Assembly (NCBI GenBank): GCA_020161505.1
Contig: JAIUNY010000028.1
Span: forward strand, 1-34,343
Reading direction: 5' to 3'
DNA: 34,343 bases
Source: Armatimonadota bacterium
GTDB taxonomy: Bacteria > Armatimonadota > Fimbriimonadia > Fimbriimonadales > Fimbriimonadaceae
A program made the translations under genes and the position numbers. The notes beneath the pieces are model-generated. The model had not been told where the DNA came from. It worked only from the letters and a program-made list of their open reading frames with translations, and made no database searches. Shown here in pieces: positions 7,794 through 15,707 of the stretch (the stretch's first letter is position 1; every line of letters starts with the position of its first letter).

Positions 7794-10613
7794 ATGATCC
7801 GCTTCTTGGAGCCAGCCTACGGGCTCCTGTTTCTCCCTCTGATTGCCGGGCTTCTCTTTTCGTGGCGGCATGTGCATGGCATCACAAAGGGGCGCAAGAG
7901 GATTGCTTTCTTCTTGCGTGGATTGCTCGCGAGCATGGTGATTCTTGCTCTCATGTCGCCTCAGGCGCTTCAGCCGAATCAAGGGACGGCGACTCTCTTT
8001 CTGGTGGATGGATCGGACAGTGTGCCTGAGTCGGAGAGGAAGCGAGCCATTCAATTTGTGAATGATGCCATGGCCAATCTTGGAAAAGATGACCAGGCGG
8101 GGGTGGTCGTTTTTGGTTCTCAAGCGGCAGTGGAGACGGCAGCCGGGGGCAAGCGACGATTCACGAGGATCGAGGCCAAAGTGGATCCGAGTGCCACCAA
8201 TTTGGCTTCTGCGATTCGGGTAGCTTCGGCGAGCTTCCCTGACGGAAAGGGGCGCCGGATTGTCATTCTCAGCGACGGGAACGAAACCACCGGGGATGCC
8301 TTGCAGGCGGCGGAAGTTGCAGCCTCCGATGGGATTGTTGTCGATACCGTCTCGCTGGGACAGAAGAGGAGCCGGGCGGAAGCTTCGGTGGTCGAGCTCC
8401 AGGCTCCAAATGAGCAGAACGCGGATGAACCGTTCGACTTGAGGCTCGTTTTCGAATCAAGTGTCGCTCAGAAAGGAGTGCTTGCGATTGATCGCGATGG
8501 TCAGGTCGTGGACCGGATTCCGGTTGATCTTCCTGCCGGGAGGTCGTCGCTTGTGGTTTCGCAGAAGCTCGACAAGCCAGGTTTCTTTCGATACCGAGCC
8601 TACTTGCAAGTGCCAGAGGATTCGGACAACCGGAACAACCTTGGGGCGGCTTTTGTCGCGGTTCGTGGGAAACCGCGGGTCTTGGTGCTGCAGGGCAATA
8701 CGAGCAAGCGCGAACTGGTCGCCGCGTTGCAGAGTCAGGGGATTGATGTCACGCTGGGAGGGGCATCGAGTTTTCCTTCCCGCCCAGAGGATATTCAGGC
8801 TTACGACTCGATTGTCCTGAATGACTTCGACGCTTCTCTGACCACGCCTCGGCAGATGGAGATTGTCCGGTCGGCGGTGCGCGATAGCGGCGTTGGGCTC
8901 GTGATGATCGGAGGGGAAGGCAGCTTTCTCCCGGGCGGCTGGTACGGAACTCCCGTCGCTGAAGCTTTGCCGGTTGACCTGAACATCCGTCAGCGCAAGA
9001 CGTTCCCAAGCACGAGCGTGGCGATCATCATCGATACGAGCGGCAGCATGAGCATGGTCGAGGATGGGGCGACGAAGCTCCAGCTCGCTGCGAATGCGGC
9101 GGTGATGACCGCCAAACTGCTCTCGCCGCGAGACCGTTTGGCTGTCGCGGGCAGCGGGAGTTCGATTGAGCTGGTGAGGCCATTCGGCGAGCTGGAGGAT
9201 GTTGATTCAGCCGTGATGCAGATCCGGCGGCTCGCGCCCGGCGGAGGCGGAATCTTCGCCCAACCAAGCGTGGCCTACGCCAAGAATCTGCTCGACAAAG
9301 AGCAGACGAAGGTTCGGCACTTTATCTTGCTCGCCGATGGATCGGACTGCGATCAGCACGGGATCAGTTTGGCCCTGGCTAACCAGATGCTGAGTAGCAA
9401 GATCACGGTTTCGGCGGTGGCGATCGGCGATGGCAAGGATGTGCCGTTCTTGAGGTCGCTGGCGGCGGCAGGAGGCGGACGTTTCTACCTCGCCGATCGC
9501 GCGAGCAAGTTGCCGCAGATCTTCACCCAAGACGTCGCGATCATGTCGCGATCGGCGATTGAAGAGGGGGCGTTTTTGCCGAAGCTCTTCGGTGGCGAAC
9601 CGGCGTTGCGCGGAATCACCGGCACACCTGCCTTGACCGCCTACTGCATCTCAGAAGCTCGGCCATTGGCCCGAGTTGGGATGAAAACGCACAAGGATGA
9701 GCCGCTTCTGGCAAGCTGGCAGTATGGATTGGGTCGAAGCATTGCCTTCACGTCGGATGCTCAGAATCGTTGGGCTAAGGAGTGGATTTCGTGGGATGGA
9801 TTTGCTCGGTTTTGGGCTCAGACAATTCGATCGAGCCTTCGGCAAGCGGCGCAGAACGACTACGACATTTCCGTGACTCCCGAAGGTGGACGGGGGAGAA
9901 TCGAACTGTCCGCGAAGGATCGGGCCGGGAATCCTCTCGCATCACCCGAAGTCGAAGTCCGGGTTTCCTCGCCGGATGGAAAGGCGCAGAACTTGGTTCT
10001 GGCTCAAGAAGCTCCGGGGGTGTTCTCTGGAAGTTTTGATGCCACGGAATTGGGCAGCTACATCGTGGGAGTGGTGGAGCCGGGGAAGAGCGGCGAGACC
10101 AGGGTCGCGACGTCCGGATTCACCGTGCCTTACCCGCCGGAGTATCGCTTTGCTCGCACGAACTCGAGTCTGCTCAATGGGATCACTTCGTTGACCGGTG
10201 GCAAGGAACTCGCAGGTCCACAGGATGCGCTTCGATCGGTCAGGGAGCCCGGAAAGACCATCTCCGATCTCTGGCCCTGGCTGCTGGGGATCGCTCTCGC
10301 CTTGCTTCCGCTCGATATTGCGCTTCGTCGATTGATGATTCCTCTGCCGGCATTCCTCAGCCGATTCTCGCGGGCCGAGGAGAGTCTCCGACGTGAGACG
10401 AAGGCGTCCCCGAGCGAGCCAAGGCCCGTCGTCTCGCTTCGACCGAAGGCTCCGGCGAAGGAGAGTGCGCCCGTGTCCGAAAGCAAGCCAGAGAAGGGTT
10501 CAGCGGCGCCAGCCGTCGCGCCGAAGGTCGAGGGTTCGGTTGGTTCCCGGCTCTTGGCGGCGAAGAAGCAACGAGAGGATTCGGAGGGTGGCGACCCTCC
10601 CGCGAAAAGCTGA
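7794..10613 (+). CDS. Membrane protein with two vWA domains and an intervening GATase-1-like domain
   Basis: A 939-residue protein and the last gene of the MoxR operon. Two N-terminal helices (about residues 7-22 and 40-58) are followed by a first vWA domain with MIDAS string D72-G-S-D-S and IVILSDGNET. A linker of beta-sandwich type follows. A Rossmann-like region at about 285-400 (RVLVLQGNTSKRELVAAL ... GVGLVMIGGEGSFLPGGW) resembles the class I glutamine amidotransferase-like fold seen in large vWA membrane proteins. A second, canonical vWA domain begins with D414-T-S-G-S and includes FILLADGSD. An Ig-like stretch precedes the C-terminal helix (about 824-842, LWPWLLGIALALLPLDIALR). The last 80 residues are a polar Ala/Pro/Lys/Glu-rich cytoplasmic tail. 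Such proteins are often annotated only as VWA domain-containing; the function is unproven. Confidence 0.9.
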   Translation: MIRFLEPAYGLLFLPLIAGLLFSWRHVHGITKGRKRIAFFLRGLLASMVILALMSPQALQPNQGTATLFLVDGSDSVPESERKRAIQFVNDAMANLGKDDQAGVVVFGSQAAVETAAGGKRRFTRIEAKVDPSATNLASAIRVASASFPDGKGRRIVILSDGNETTGDALQAAEVAASDGIVVDTVSLGQKRSRAEASVVELQAPNEQNADEPFDLRLVFESSVAQKGVLAIDRDGQVVDRIPVDLPAGRSSLVVSQKLDKPGFFRYRAYLQVPEDSDNRNNLGAAFVAVRGKPRVLVLQGNTSKRELVAALQSQGIDVTLGGASSFPSRPEDIQAYDSIVLNDFDASLTTPRQMEIVRSAVRDSGVGLVMIGGEGSFLPGGWYGTPVAEALPVDLNIRQRKTFPSTSVAIIIDTSGSMSMVEDGATKLQLAANAAVMTAKLLSPRDRLAVAGSGSSIELVRPFGELEDVDSAVMQIRRLAPGGGGIFAQPSVAYAKNLLDKEQTKVRHFILLADGSDCDQHGISLALANQMLSSKITVSAVAIGDGKDVPFLRSLAAAGGGRFYLADRASKLPQIFTQDVAIMSRSAIEEGAFLPKLFGGEPALRGITGTPALTAYCISEARPLARVGMKTHKDEPLLASWQYGLGRSIAFTSDAQNRWAKEWISWDGFARFWAQTIRSSLRQAAQNDYDISVTPEGGRGRIELSAKDRAGNPLASPEVEVRVSSPDGKAQNLVLAQEAPGVFSGSFDATELGSYIVGVVEPGKSGETRVATSGFTVPYPPEYRFARTNSSLLNGITSLTGGKELAGPQDALRSVREPGKTISDLWPWLLGIALALLPLDIALRRLMIPLPAFLSRFSRAEESLRRETKASPSEPRPVVSLRPKAPAKESAPVSESKPEKGSAAPAVAPKVEGSVGSRLLAAKKQREDSEGGDPPAKS

Positions 10614-10703
10614 GACGCTACTCCAGCTTTTTCGGGGCGGAGACCTGCGAAAATTGCGGGAAATGCCGACGATTGAGAAGGACGCATTTGCGCTTGTCCT
10701 GTC

Positions 10704-12872
10704 ATGCCTCGATCTAAGCCCGACCCCGAAGCGACGCCTCCCGCGAAGAAGGCCTCGACTTCCGCCAAGAAGAAACCGGTTGGTGAGCCTGCTCCATCGG
10801 CTCCGGCGGCGGCCCCGGCTGCGTCGGCCGACATGCTCACTGCACTCATGGCGCAGATGCAGCTTCTGGTGTCCGAGGTCTCGACGCTGAAGGCACAAGT
10901 CGCTCAGGTTCCGGCGGAGCCTCAAACGATTCAGGTTCAGAGTCCCGAAGTGGACGATGGGCCAGGTCCTCTGAAGTTTGCCGTCGAGCAGCCCTTGGTT
11001 CCAGCGAGCTTTGATCCGATCCAGATTCTGGACGCGCCGGATCATGCCGCAGACGATTGGAGCGAAGAGGCTCTCTCAGCTGCGGTGGCCCATGCTTTGG
11101 CCAATCCTGATGAACTTCCCGATGATTGGCACGAGGAAGATCCGGCCGACTACGGCGAGCATCACGACGATGAGATGCCGGAGGGCGTGGATCTGGCGGA
11201 AAAGTACCCCGATCTCTTGAGCGAGATCGAGTCGTTCAACCTGGGAGAGGTGGAGCAGTCTGACGACGTTTTAGAGGCGGTGACGCCCGAAGAAGAGCGA
11301 GATTTGCTCGCAGGGGTAGCGGAAGCTTTTGAACTGGCGGAAGCCGATGAGTTGGCTCAGGCAGCGGAAGCCCCTGTCGAGGTTCCCGCGAGCGAGACCT
11401 CGGCAACGGCGGAGGCGATCCATGCGAAGCCGGACAACACGCCGTTGACGGCAGAAGAAATTGCCGCGCTTGTGGCTCAAGCCAGTGGTGGAGAGTCCGC
11501 GCCTCTTCCTCTGGCAGAAGTCAGTAGCCCGATCGATGTGATCCAGTCGATGCCCGACGATGCTCCCCTGAGGGCGGATGACATTGCCGCACTGGTTGCG
11601 CAGTCTCAAGCTCTTGAAGCAGATGCCTCGGCGCCAATGAACGCGATCCAAGCGATCGAAGACTTGCCGGACGATGCTCCTTTGAGCGCGGACGACATTG
11701 CCGCATTGGTTGCGCAGTCTCAAGCTCTCGAAGCAGACGCTTCGGCACCAGTGAGCGCGATGCAAGCGATCGACAACCTGCCGGATGATGCTCCTTTGAG
11801 CGCGGACGACATCGCAGCTCTGATGGCACAGGCTCAGACGCTGGCGACGCCCTCAGACGAACCTCTTGCCCAGCCGGTCGCCGAGCCGACCGCTTCTCCT
11901 TCCTCTCCGACTTTCTCGGCCGACCCGAACGTAGTGGAGGCAGAGATCGAAGTGGAGAGTTACCAGGAAGACAATTTCGACGATTTGATGCTCGACGAGG
12001 ACGCTTTGGCGGCCTTGGTTCGGCAGAGCATTGCCGCTCAGGGGGAAGAACTGGACGCCCAGGCCGCCGCAGAAGCAGAAGCCTTGGCGGCAGCAGAATC
12101 GAAGTCGGATACCGATTCGATGAACGATGACGAGATCGCCGCGCTTCTCGCGCAAGCGCAGGGATCTGCGCCGGCCCCGGCGACATCGGAATCGGATGAT
12201 CTGAACGACGATGATATTGCCGCGCTGTTTGCTCAAGCGCAGCAGTTGGAGTCCGCCGCGCAGCCGGCGGCGGCGGAGCCCTTGATCTCGGCGGATCAGC
12301 TCAGCGCCTTGCTTGAGGTGCCTGACCCCGAAGATAGTTCCGAGCCGGTGCCGTCGTCCTCGATGGCGATGGATGCTGACGAGCTTGCCAAGTTGCTGGC
12401 CGAGGCCACCGCTTTGGGCTCGGATTTGGGCGCGTCGCCGACGCCAGAGCCCACGGCTGCTCCCGTGGAGGTGGAACCGGTGGTGAGCCAAACTGTGGCA
12501 ACACCCCAGGCCGCTGCAACACCGGTTGCGAAGAAGGTTGTCAGTTCCGGCGAGCAGGAACTGGGGGCCGTGAAATCGGTGCCCGCGCACCTCGCCGTTC
12601 GAGCACTGGCCCTGCCGATGCGGTTTGCCGAAGGGAAACTTGTCTGCAAGGTCGCTGAGCCGGTGGATCGGGCGGCGGTGGATCGGATATCGAAAGCGAC
12701 GGGATTTGGCATCGTTATCGAACCTGCGCCGATTGCCGAGGTGATCCAGGGGTTGCGTCAGGCTTATGCCGAAGTTCAGGACGCCCATGCACGATTTGCG
12801 GTGATGACCGGCGCGGTTGCCAAGCCGAGCGTGATGGACGTGGTGAAGTCGATTTGCAACAAGGTCGCATGA
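10704..12872 (+). CDS. Acidic EIDAL-like-repeat protein with C-terminal GspE/MshE N-terminal-like domain
   Basis: A 722-residue protein I do not recognise as a named family. Residues 1-40 are Lys/Ala/Pro-rich and probably disordered; a short helix follows (MLTALMAQMQLLVSEVSTLK). The rest of the first 600 residues is very acidic and carries about nine copies of a short helix motif of the form (S/T/N)-x-(D/E)-(D/E)-(I/L)-A-A-L-x-A-Q. They centre near residues 253, 294, 332, 370, 430, 478, 505, 533 and 561. The motif resembles the EIDAL motif at the N-terminus of FliM and FliY. Residues about 616-705 (VPAHLAVRALALPMRF, then LVCKVAEPVDRAAVD and ATGF) match the second half of the GspE/MshE N-terminal fold. 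There is no membrane helix and no signal peptide. The stop is 19 bases before a FlhG-like ATPase gene. No Shine-Dalgarno is clear at ATG 10704. Confidence 0.85.
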   Translation: MPRSKPDPEATPPAKKASTSAKKKPVGEPAPSAPAAAPAASADMLTALMAQMQLLVSEVSTLKAQVAQVPAEPQTIQVQSPEVDDGPGPLKFAVEQPLVPASFDPIQILDAPDHAADDWSEEALSAAVAHALANPDELPDDWHEEDPADYGEHHDDEMPEGVDLAEKYPDLLSEIESFNLGEVEQSDDVLEAVTPEEERDLLAGVAEAFELAEADELAQAAEAPVEVPASETSATAEAIHAKPDNTPLTAEEIAALVAQASGGESAPLPLAEVSSPIDVIQSMPDDAPLRADDIAALVAQSQALEADASAPMNAIQAIEDLPDDAPLSADDIAALVAQSQALEADASAPVSAMQAIDNLPDDAPLSADDIAALMAQAQTLATPSDEPLAQPVAEPTASPSSPTFSADPNVVEAEIEVESYQEDNFDDLMLDEDALAALVRQSIAAQGEELDAQAAAEAEALAAAESKSDTDSMNDDEIAALLAQAQGSAPAPATSESDDLNDDDIAALFAQAQQLESAAQPAAAEPLISADQLSALLEVPDPEDSSEPVPSSSMAMDADELAKLLAEATALGSDLGASPTPEPTAAPVEVEPVVSQTVATPQAAATPVAKKVVSSGEQELGAVKSVPAHLAVRALALPMRFAEGKLVCKVAEPVDRAAVDRISKATGFGIVIEPAPIAEVIQGLRQAYAEVQDAHARFAVMTGAVAKPSVMDVVKSICNKVA
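11523..11843 (+). repeat. In-frame tandem repeat, 114-base (38-residue) period
   Basis: Within the acidic repeat gene, the codons for DDAPLxADDIAALxAQ recur at 11556, 11670 and 11784, exactly 114 bases apart, and the linker SAPxxAxQAIxxLP repeats with them. A diverged earlier unit (NTPLTAEEIAALVAQA, from 11436) is 120-123 bases upstream. Later copies of the core motif are spaced irregularly. This is a coding repeat that preserves frame, not a mobile element. Confidence 0.88.
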
Positions 12873-12891
12873 GCTGGCCTGGAGACATGAA

Positions 12892-13716
12892 ATGAATTGG
12901 ATCAGTGTGACGAGCGGGAAAGGCGGAACGGGGAAGACCGTTTTGGCAGCCTCATTGGCCTGCGTTTTGGCCGAGCATCAGAAAAAGGTTTTGCTCTTTG
13001 ATGGTGATCTGGGCTTGGCGAACGCTGACGTCGTGATGGGGGTCGAGATCGGCTGTACTTTGGGGCACGTGATTCGGGATGGACGCGAGCTTCGGGATGC
13101 CGTGACTCCTTCGCGCCATGGCGTGGATGTGATCTCGGGAGGATCCGGTTGGCTGGAGCTTGAGAATCTAGATCTTGGTGCCATGACTCACTTGGTGACG
13201 CAGCTCCAGACCCTTGCCAAGAATTACGACTTTGTGGTGGTGGATACCTCACCTGGTTGGGGCGGTCGGGTGATGCCGTTTTTGCTTCCCGCGACTCACA
13301 TGGTTTTGGTCACGACGCCAGATGCCACAAGCCTGATGGATGCCTATGCGTTGCTCAAAGCTGTTTGGGTTCAAAACGAATCGTTGGCGGCGGGACTGGT
13401 GGTCAATATGGCGGATTCGGAGTTGCACGGCGACCAGATCGCCAAGCAGGTGCAGGCGGTGGTGGCTCAGTTCTTGAGCCAGCCGTTGCCGCACATTGGC
13501 ACGGTTCGTCGTGATGGCAAGGTTGTCTCGGCGACTCGTCAACGCACTCCGTTCGTGAAAATGTTTGCGTCGAGCAAGGTCACCAGCGATCTCGAATCGG
13601 TGGCTGAGTTCTTCCTTGACCCCAGCGAAGTCGAGGCGGAACCGGAGTCGATGCTGGAGAAGCTGAAGCTGGTCTTCAGCAAGAAGTCGGACGAGGACGA
13701 AGCCGAGGCGGCATAA
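12892..13716 (+). CDS. FlhG/MinD-like P-loop ATPase
   Basis: A 274-residue ATPase of the MinD/ParA superfamily, closest in style to FlhG (FleN/YlxH). The deviant Walker A is SGKGGTGKT (residues 8-16, with the signature Lys at 10). The switch I/Walker A-prime region is FDGDLGLANADVVMG, a string characteristic of FlhG and MinD. The second switch reads VVVDTSPGWGG rather than the usual D-T-x-A-G. After the ATPase fold, residues 254-264 (MLEKLKLVFSKK) look like a MinD-type amphipathic membrane-targeting helix, followed by an acidic tail (SDEDEAEAA). GGAG at 12881 lies seven bases before ATG 12892. Family members position or count polar machines such as flagella or pili. Lying 19 bases after the EIDAL-like repeat protein, it probably has that protein as a partner. 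No flagellar gene is in the window, so I give no gene symbol. Confidence 0.88.
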   Translation: MNWISVTSGKGGTGKTVLAASLACVLAEHQKKVLLFDGDLGLANADVVMGVEIGCTLGHVIRDGRELRDAVTPSRHGVDVISGGSGWLELENLDLGAMTHLVTQLQTLAKNYDFVVVDTSPGWGGRVMPFLLPATHMVLVTTPDATSLMDAYALLKAVWVQNESLAAGLVVNMADSELHGDQIAKQVQAVVAQFLSQPLPHIGTVRRDGKVVSATRQRTPFVKMFASSKVTSDLESVAEFFLDPSEVEAEPESMLEKLKLVFSKKSDEDEAEAA

Positions 13717-13755
13717 GATTTCATCAGCCGTGTGATCTCGGGATTGCGTGCTCGG

Positions 13756-14736
13756 TCATTTGCTCAGCTCATACCCAGCAATTCTGGTCTGACCGGAGTC
13801 AAGCCGCTGACTCACGATCACGACTGAGTTGAATGTCAGGATATTTTCTGGAGCGACTTTGCCGAGAGGCTGGGTGTCCAATGGTCTCTCTCTGCCGGTT
13901 CTCGAATCAATGACTACCCAGTCGAATTTGCTCGTGTAGGCCATGACCCGATCTCCAAGTGATCCAGCCCACGATATGTGTGGCTTCTCCCAATGCACAT
14001 CACCGCTGCTTAGATTTCCGCATGACAAAACACGACCATAGTCAGTGCCCCAGTAGCCGTTTCCATACTCGTCTGTTTTGTCCAGTTGTGCCACACGCCA
14101 CCCTACAGCGCGCATAGAACTGTTTGCATCTAAGATGTGAAACATTTTGAGGGGGGACAGCTTCATCATTTCTGTAAGGATCACGGTTTCGTATGTGTAG
14201 GGCCTATCCTGGACGTCGCTGGTCAGGAGGAGGAATCCGTCCGAAAAGTTTCCGCGAATAGAACCGATCCTTTCGTAAAAAGCTCGGTAGGGAGAATTTG
14301 CTTTGAGATCGAGTATGCCTCCCGTGCCGGAGGAGCTACTCCGAAGGATAAGAGCATCGTATGTGTACCGTTTGCTCAAGGTTTCCACGATAACCTGGCC
14401 CTGAAGGTCGAGAGACAGATCGGAGCCGCTGAAGAGGCGGCTCGTCCACTTGCCGCCCGATACGGCTCGGGAAAGTTGGCGTTCGTCCATCACGATATTG
14501 ATGTCGAAACGAGTGGGTTTGGAAGGCTTCCCCGTACAAGCATCTATGGGGGACCCATTGAGGTACAGGGTTCCTCGCCTAACGTAGGCGTGGAGGGGAT
14601 TGCCCTCGATAGACCAGATCTTTTTGAAGGCGGGCAAACCTCGTTCGGCAGTGGATCCGGTCCCAGAAGCGCCCGGAGTGATCTCCGGGGATGAGTATCC
14701 GATCATTACGCTGACCAGCAGGCTGAGGAGTGCCAC
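13756..14736 (-). CDS. Hypothetical exported protein
   Basis: A 326-residue protein of unknown family. The only usable start in the frame is GTG 14736, preceded by a G-rich stretch (GATGGGGGT), because an in-frame TGA lies just upstream. The N-terminus (MALLSLLVSVMIGYSS) is a short hydrophobic signal-like segment without a clear basic n-region. The mature part is rich in Ser, Gly, Asp and aromatic residues, with strand-like stretches such as KFDWVVIDSRTGRERPL and YTYETVILTEMM that suggest an all-beta, possibly propeller-like fold, though I see no diagnostic motif. The gene converges on the FlhG-like gene with a 39-base gap that holds no obvious terminator. Base and codon use look less GC-rich than the neighbours, which may mark recent acquisition or relaxed selection. 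Confidence 0.68.
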   Translation of the reverse strand: MALLSLLVSVMIGYSSPEITPGASGTGSTAERGLPAFKKIWSIEGNPLHAYVRRGTLYLNGSPIDACTGKPSKPTRFDINIVMDERQLSRAVSGGKWTSRLFSGSDLSLDLQGQVIVETLSKRYTYDALILRSSSSGTGGILDLKANSPYRAFYERIGSIRGNFSDGFLLLTSDVQDRPYTYETVILTEMMKLSPLKMFHILDANSSMRAVGWRVAQLDKTDEYGNGYWGTDYGRVLSCGNLSSGDVHWEKPHISWAGSLGDRVMAYTSKFDWVVIDSRTGRERPLDTQPLGKVAPENILTFNSVVIVSQRLDSGQTRIAGYELSK

Positions 14737-14821
14737 ACCCCCATCATATCATCGGAAGGGTCCACCAGGGTACTTGTTTCAACATCCCTCTTGCTTGAGT
14801 GGTCGCTTCACAGCACGCTTT

Positions 14822-15583
14822 TCACGCGGCATGCGAAGGTTGATCTTCCGCAGAAGTGACCGCCCGGGGAAGGATTCCGAGGGTATTGAGGGCTCCGACC
14901 ACTTGGCCCTGCCGATTTTTGACCGGAGAGATGTACCACTTGGCTTTGCGTGTGGAGCCATCGGGGAGAGTGAGCGTGAGGGTGCTCGGCTCGGGGTATT
15001 GGCCCATGAAGACGAGATAGATCGCGCCCTCGGCGTCGCCCCGGAAAATCTCTTTGCCGAGGACATCGGCGATTGGTTTGTCGGTGACTTGGTGCTCTTC
15101 CTGGCCGAAGAATGCGGCGGCGGCTTTGTTCCATTCCATCACATGACCGATTTCATTGATCGTGAAGCAAGGGAGCGGGAGTTCGTAGAACATGGCCTGG
15201 AATCGCCGGAGGCTGGCCTCCTGTACGTTTTTGCATTCGTGAAGATCGATCTGGAGAGCAGCGCGCTCGGCTTGCGCGGTGGCGAGGGCGGCTTTGAGCT
15301 CCTGGTAGCTTGGTTCGCTTTGCCGGAAGGGCTCCGGTTCGGGATCGCGCTTGCGAGCAAAAAAGGAAACGGCGATCACGCCGAGCATCAAGGCAAGGGG
15401 ATCGGAGGAGAGATAGGTCCAGTCCGCGGCTTGGTTGGTCGCCAAGGCGGGTAGGGCAAGAGCTCCGAGCGATGAGCACGCAAGGGCTCGCCAACGCGAC
15501 TGCGCTCTCCCATCTGCTTCCACCCTGCGGGTCGCCCTCATAACTTCTAGCCTTATGTGAGGTTTCGGCTTCGAGACCTGCAT
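14822..15583 (-). CDS. Membrane protein with C-terminal PAS domain
   Basis: A 253-residue sensor-like protein. Two hydrophobic segments lie at about residues 33-49 (LACSSLGALALPALA) and 62-76 (ALMLGVIAVSFFA). A charged heptad-like coil follows at about 88-125 (YQELKAALATAQAERAALQ). A PAS fold at about 127-240 begins FQAMFYELPLPCFTINE, includes MEWNKAAAAFFGQ, and ends with the PAC-like YISPVKNRQGQVVGAL. No kinase, GGDEF, EAL or HTH output domain follows; the protein stops shortly after PAS. It is divergent from the chemotaxis receptor gene, with a 124-base shared intergenic region. ATG 15583 is the longest start; ATG 15541 (MRATRRVEAD) has AAGG nine bases upstream and is a fair alternative. 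It may signal by protein contact, perhaps with the neighbouring receptor. Confidence 0.8.
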   Translation of the reverse strand: MQVSKPKPHIRLEVMRATRRVEADGRAQSRWRALACSSLGALALPALATNQAADWTYLSSDPLALMLGVIAVSFFARKRDPEPEPFRQSEPSYQELKAALATAQAERAALQIDLHECKNVQEASLRRFQAMFYELPLPCFTINEIGHVMEWNKAAAAFFGQEEHQVTDKPIADVLGKEIFRGDAEGAIYLVFMGQYPEPSTLTLTLPDGSTRKAKWYISPVKNRQGQVVGALNTLGILPRAVTSAEDQPSHAA

Positions 15584-15652
15584 TTTTCAGGGTTGCGCAA
15601 AAGACCGCAAAATCTAAGGATTTCGAAAGGTCGGCCCGACAATTTTTCCTGG

Positions 15653-15666
15653 TCTCGCGTGCGAGA
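15653..15666. promoter_or_regulatory. Short inverted repeat between divergent PAS and chemoreceptor genes
   Basis: TCTCGC, a two-base GT spacer, then GCGAGA form a perfect 6+6 inverted repeat about 40 bases before the chemoreceptor start. TAGAAC at 15669-15674 could be a -10 element. This is the only palindrome I see in the divergent intergenic region. It may be an operator, but so short a repeat can occur by chance. Confidence 0.25.
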
Positions 15667-15707
15667 AATAGAACGATATCGCGCTACGTGAAAGGGTTCC
15701 AAAAGAA

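Noticed and set aside
11853-12788. 311-codon reverse-strand open frame inside the acidic repeat gene
   Set aside because: Low-complexity Arg/His/Gly/Leu composition mirrors the Ala/Asp/Glu-rich forward gene; no family features.
14600-15454. 284-codon forward open frame across the start of the orphan gene and the PAS gene
   Set aside because: It spans two reverse-strand genes, one of them with a clear PAS domain, and its translation shows no recognisable motif.
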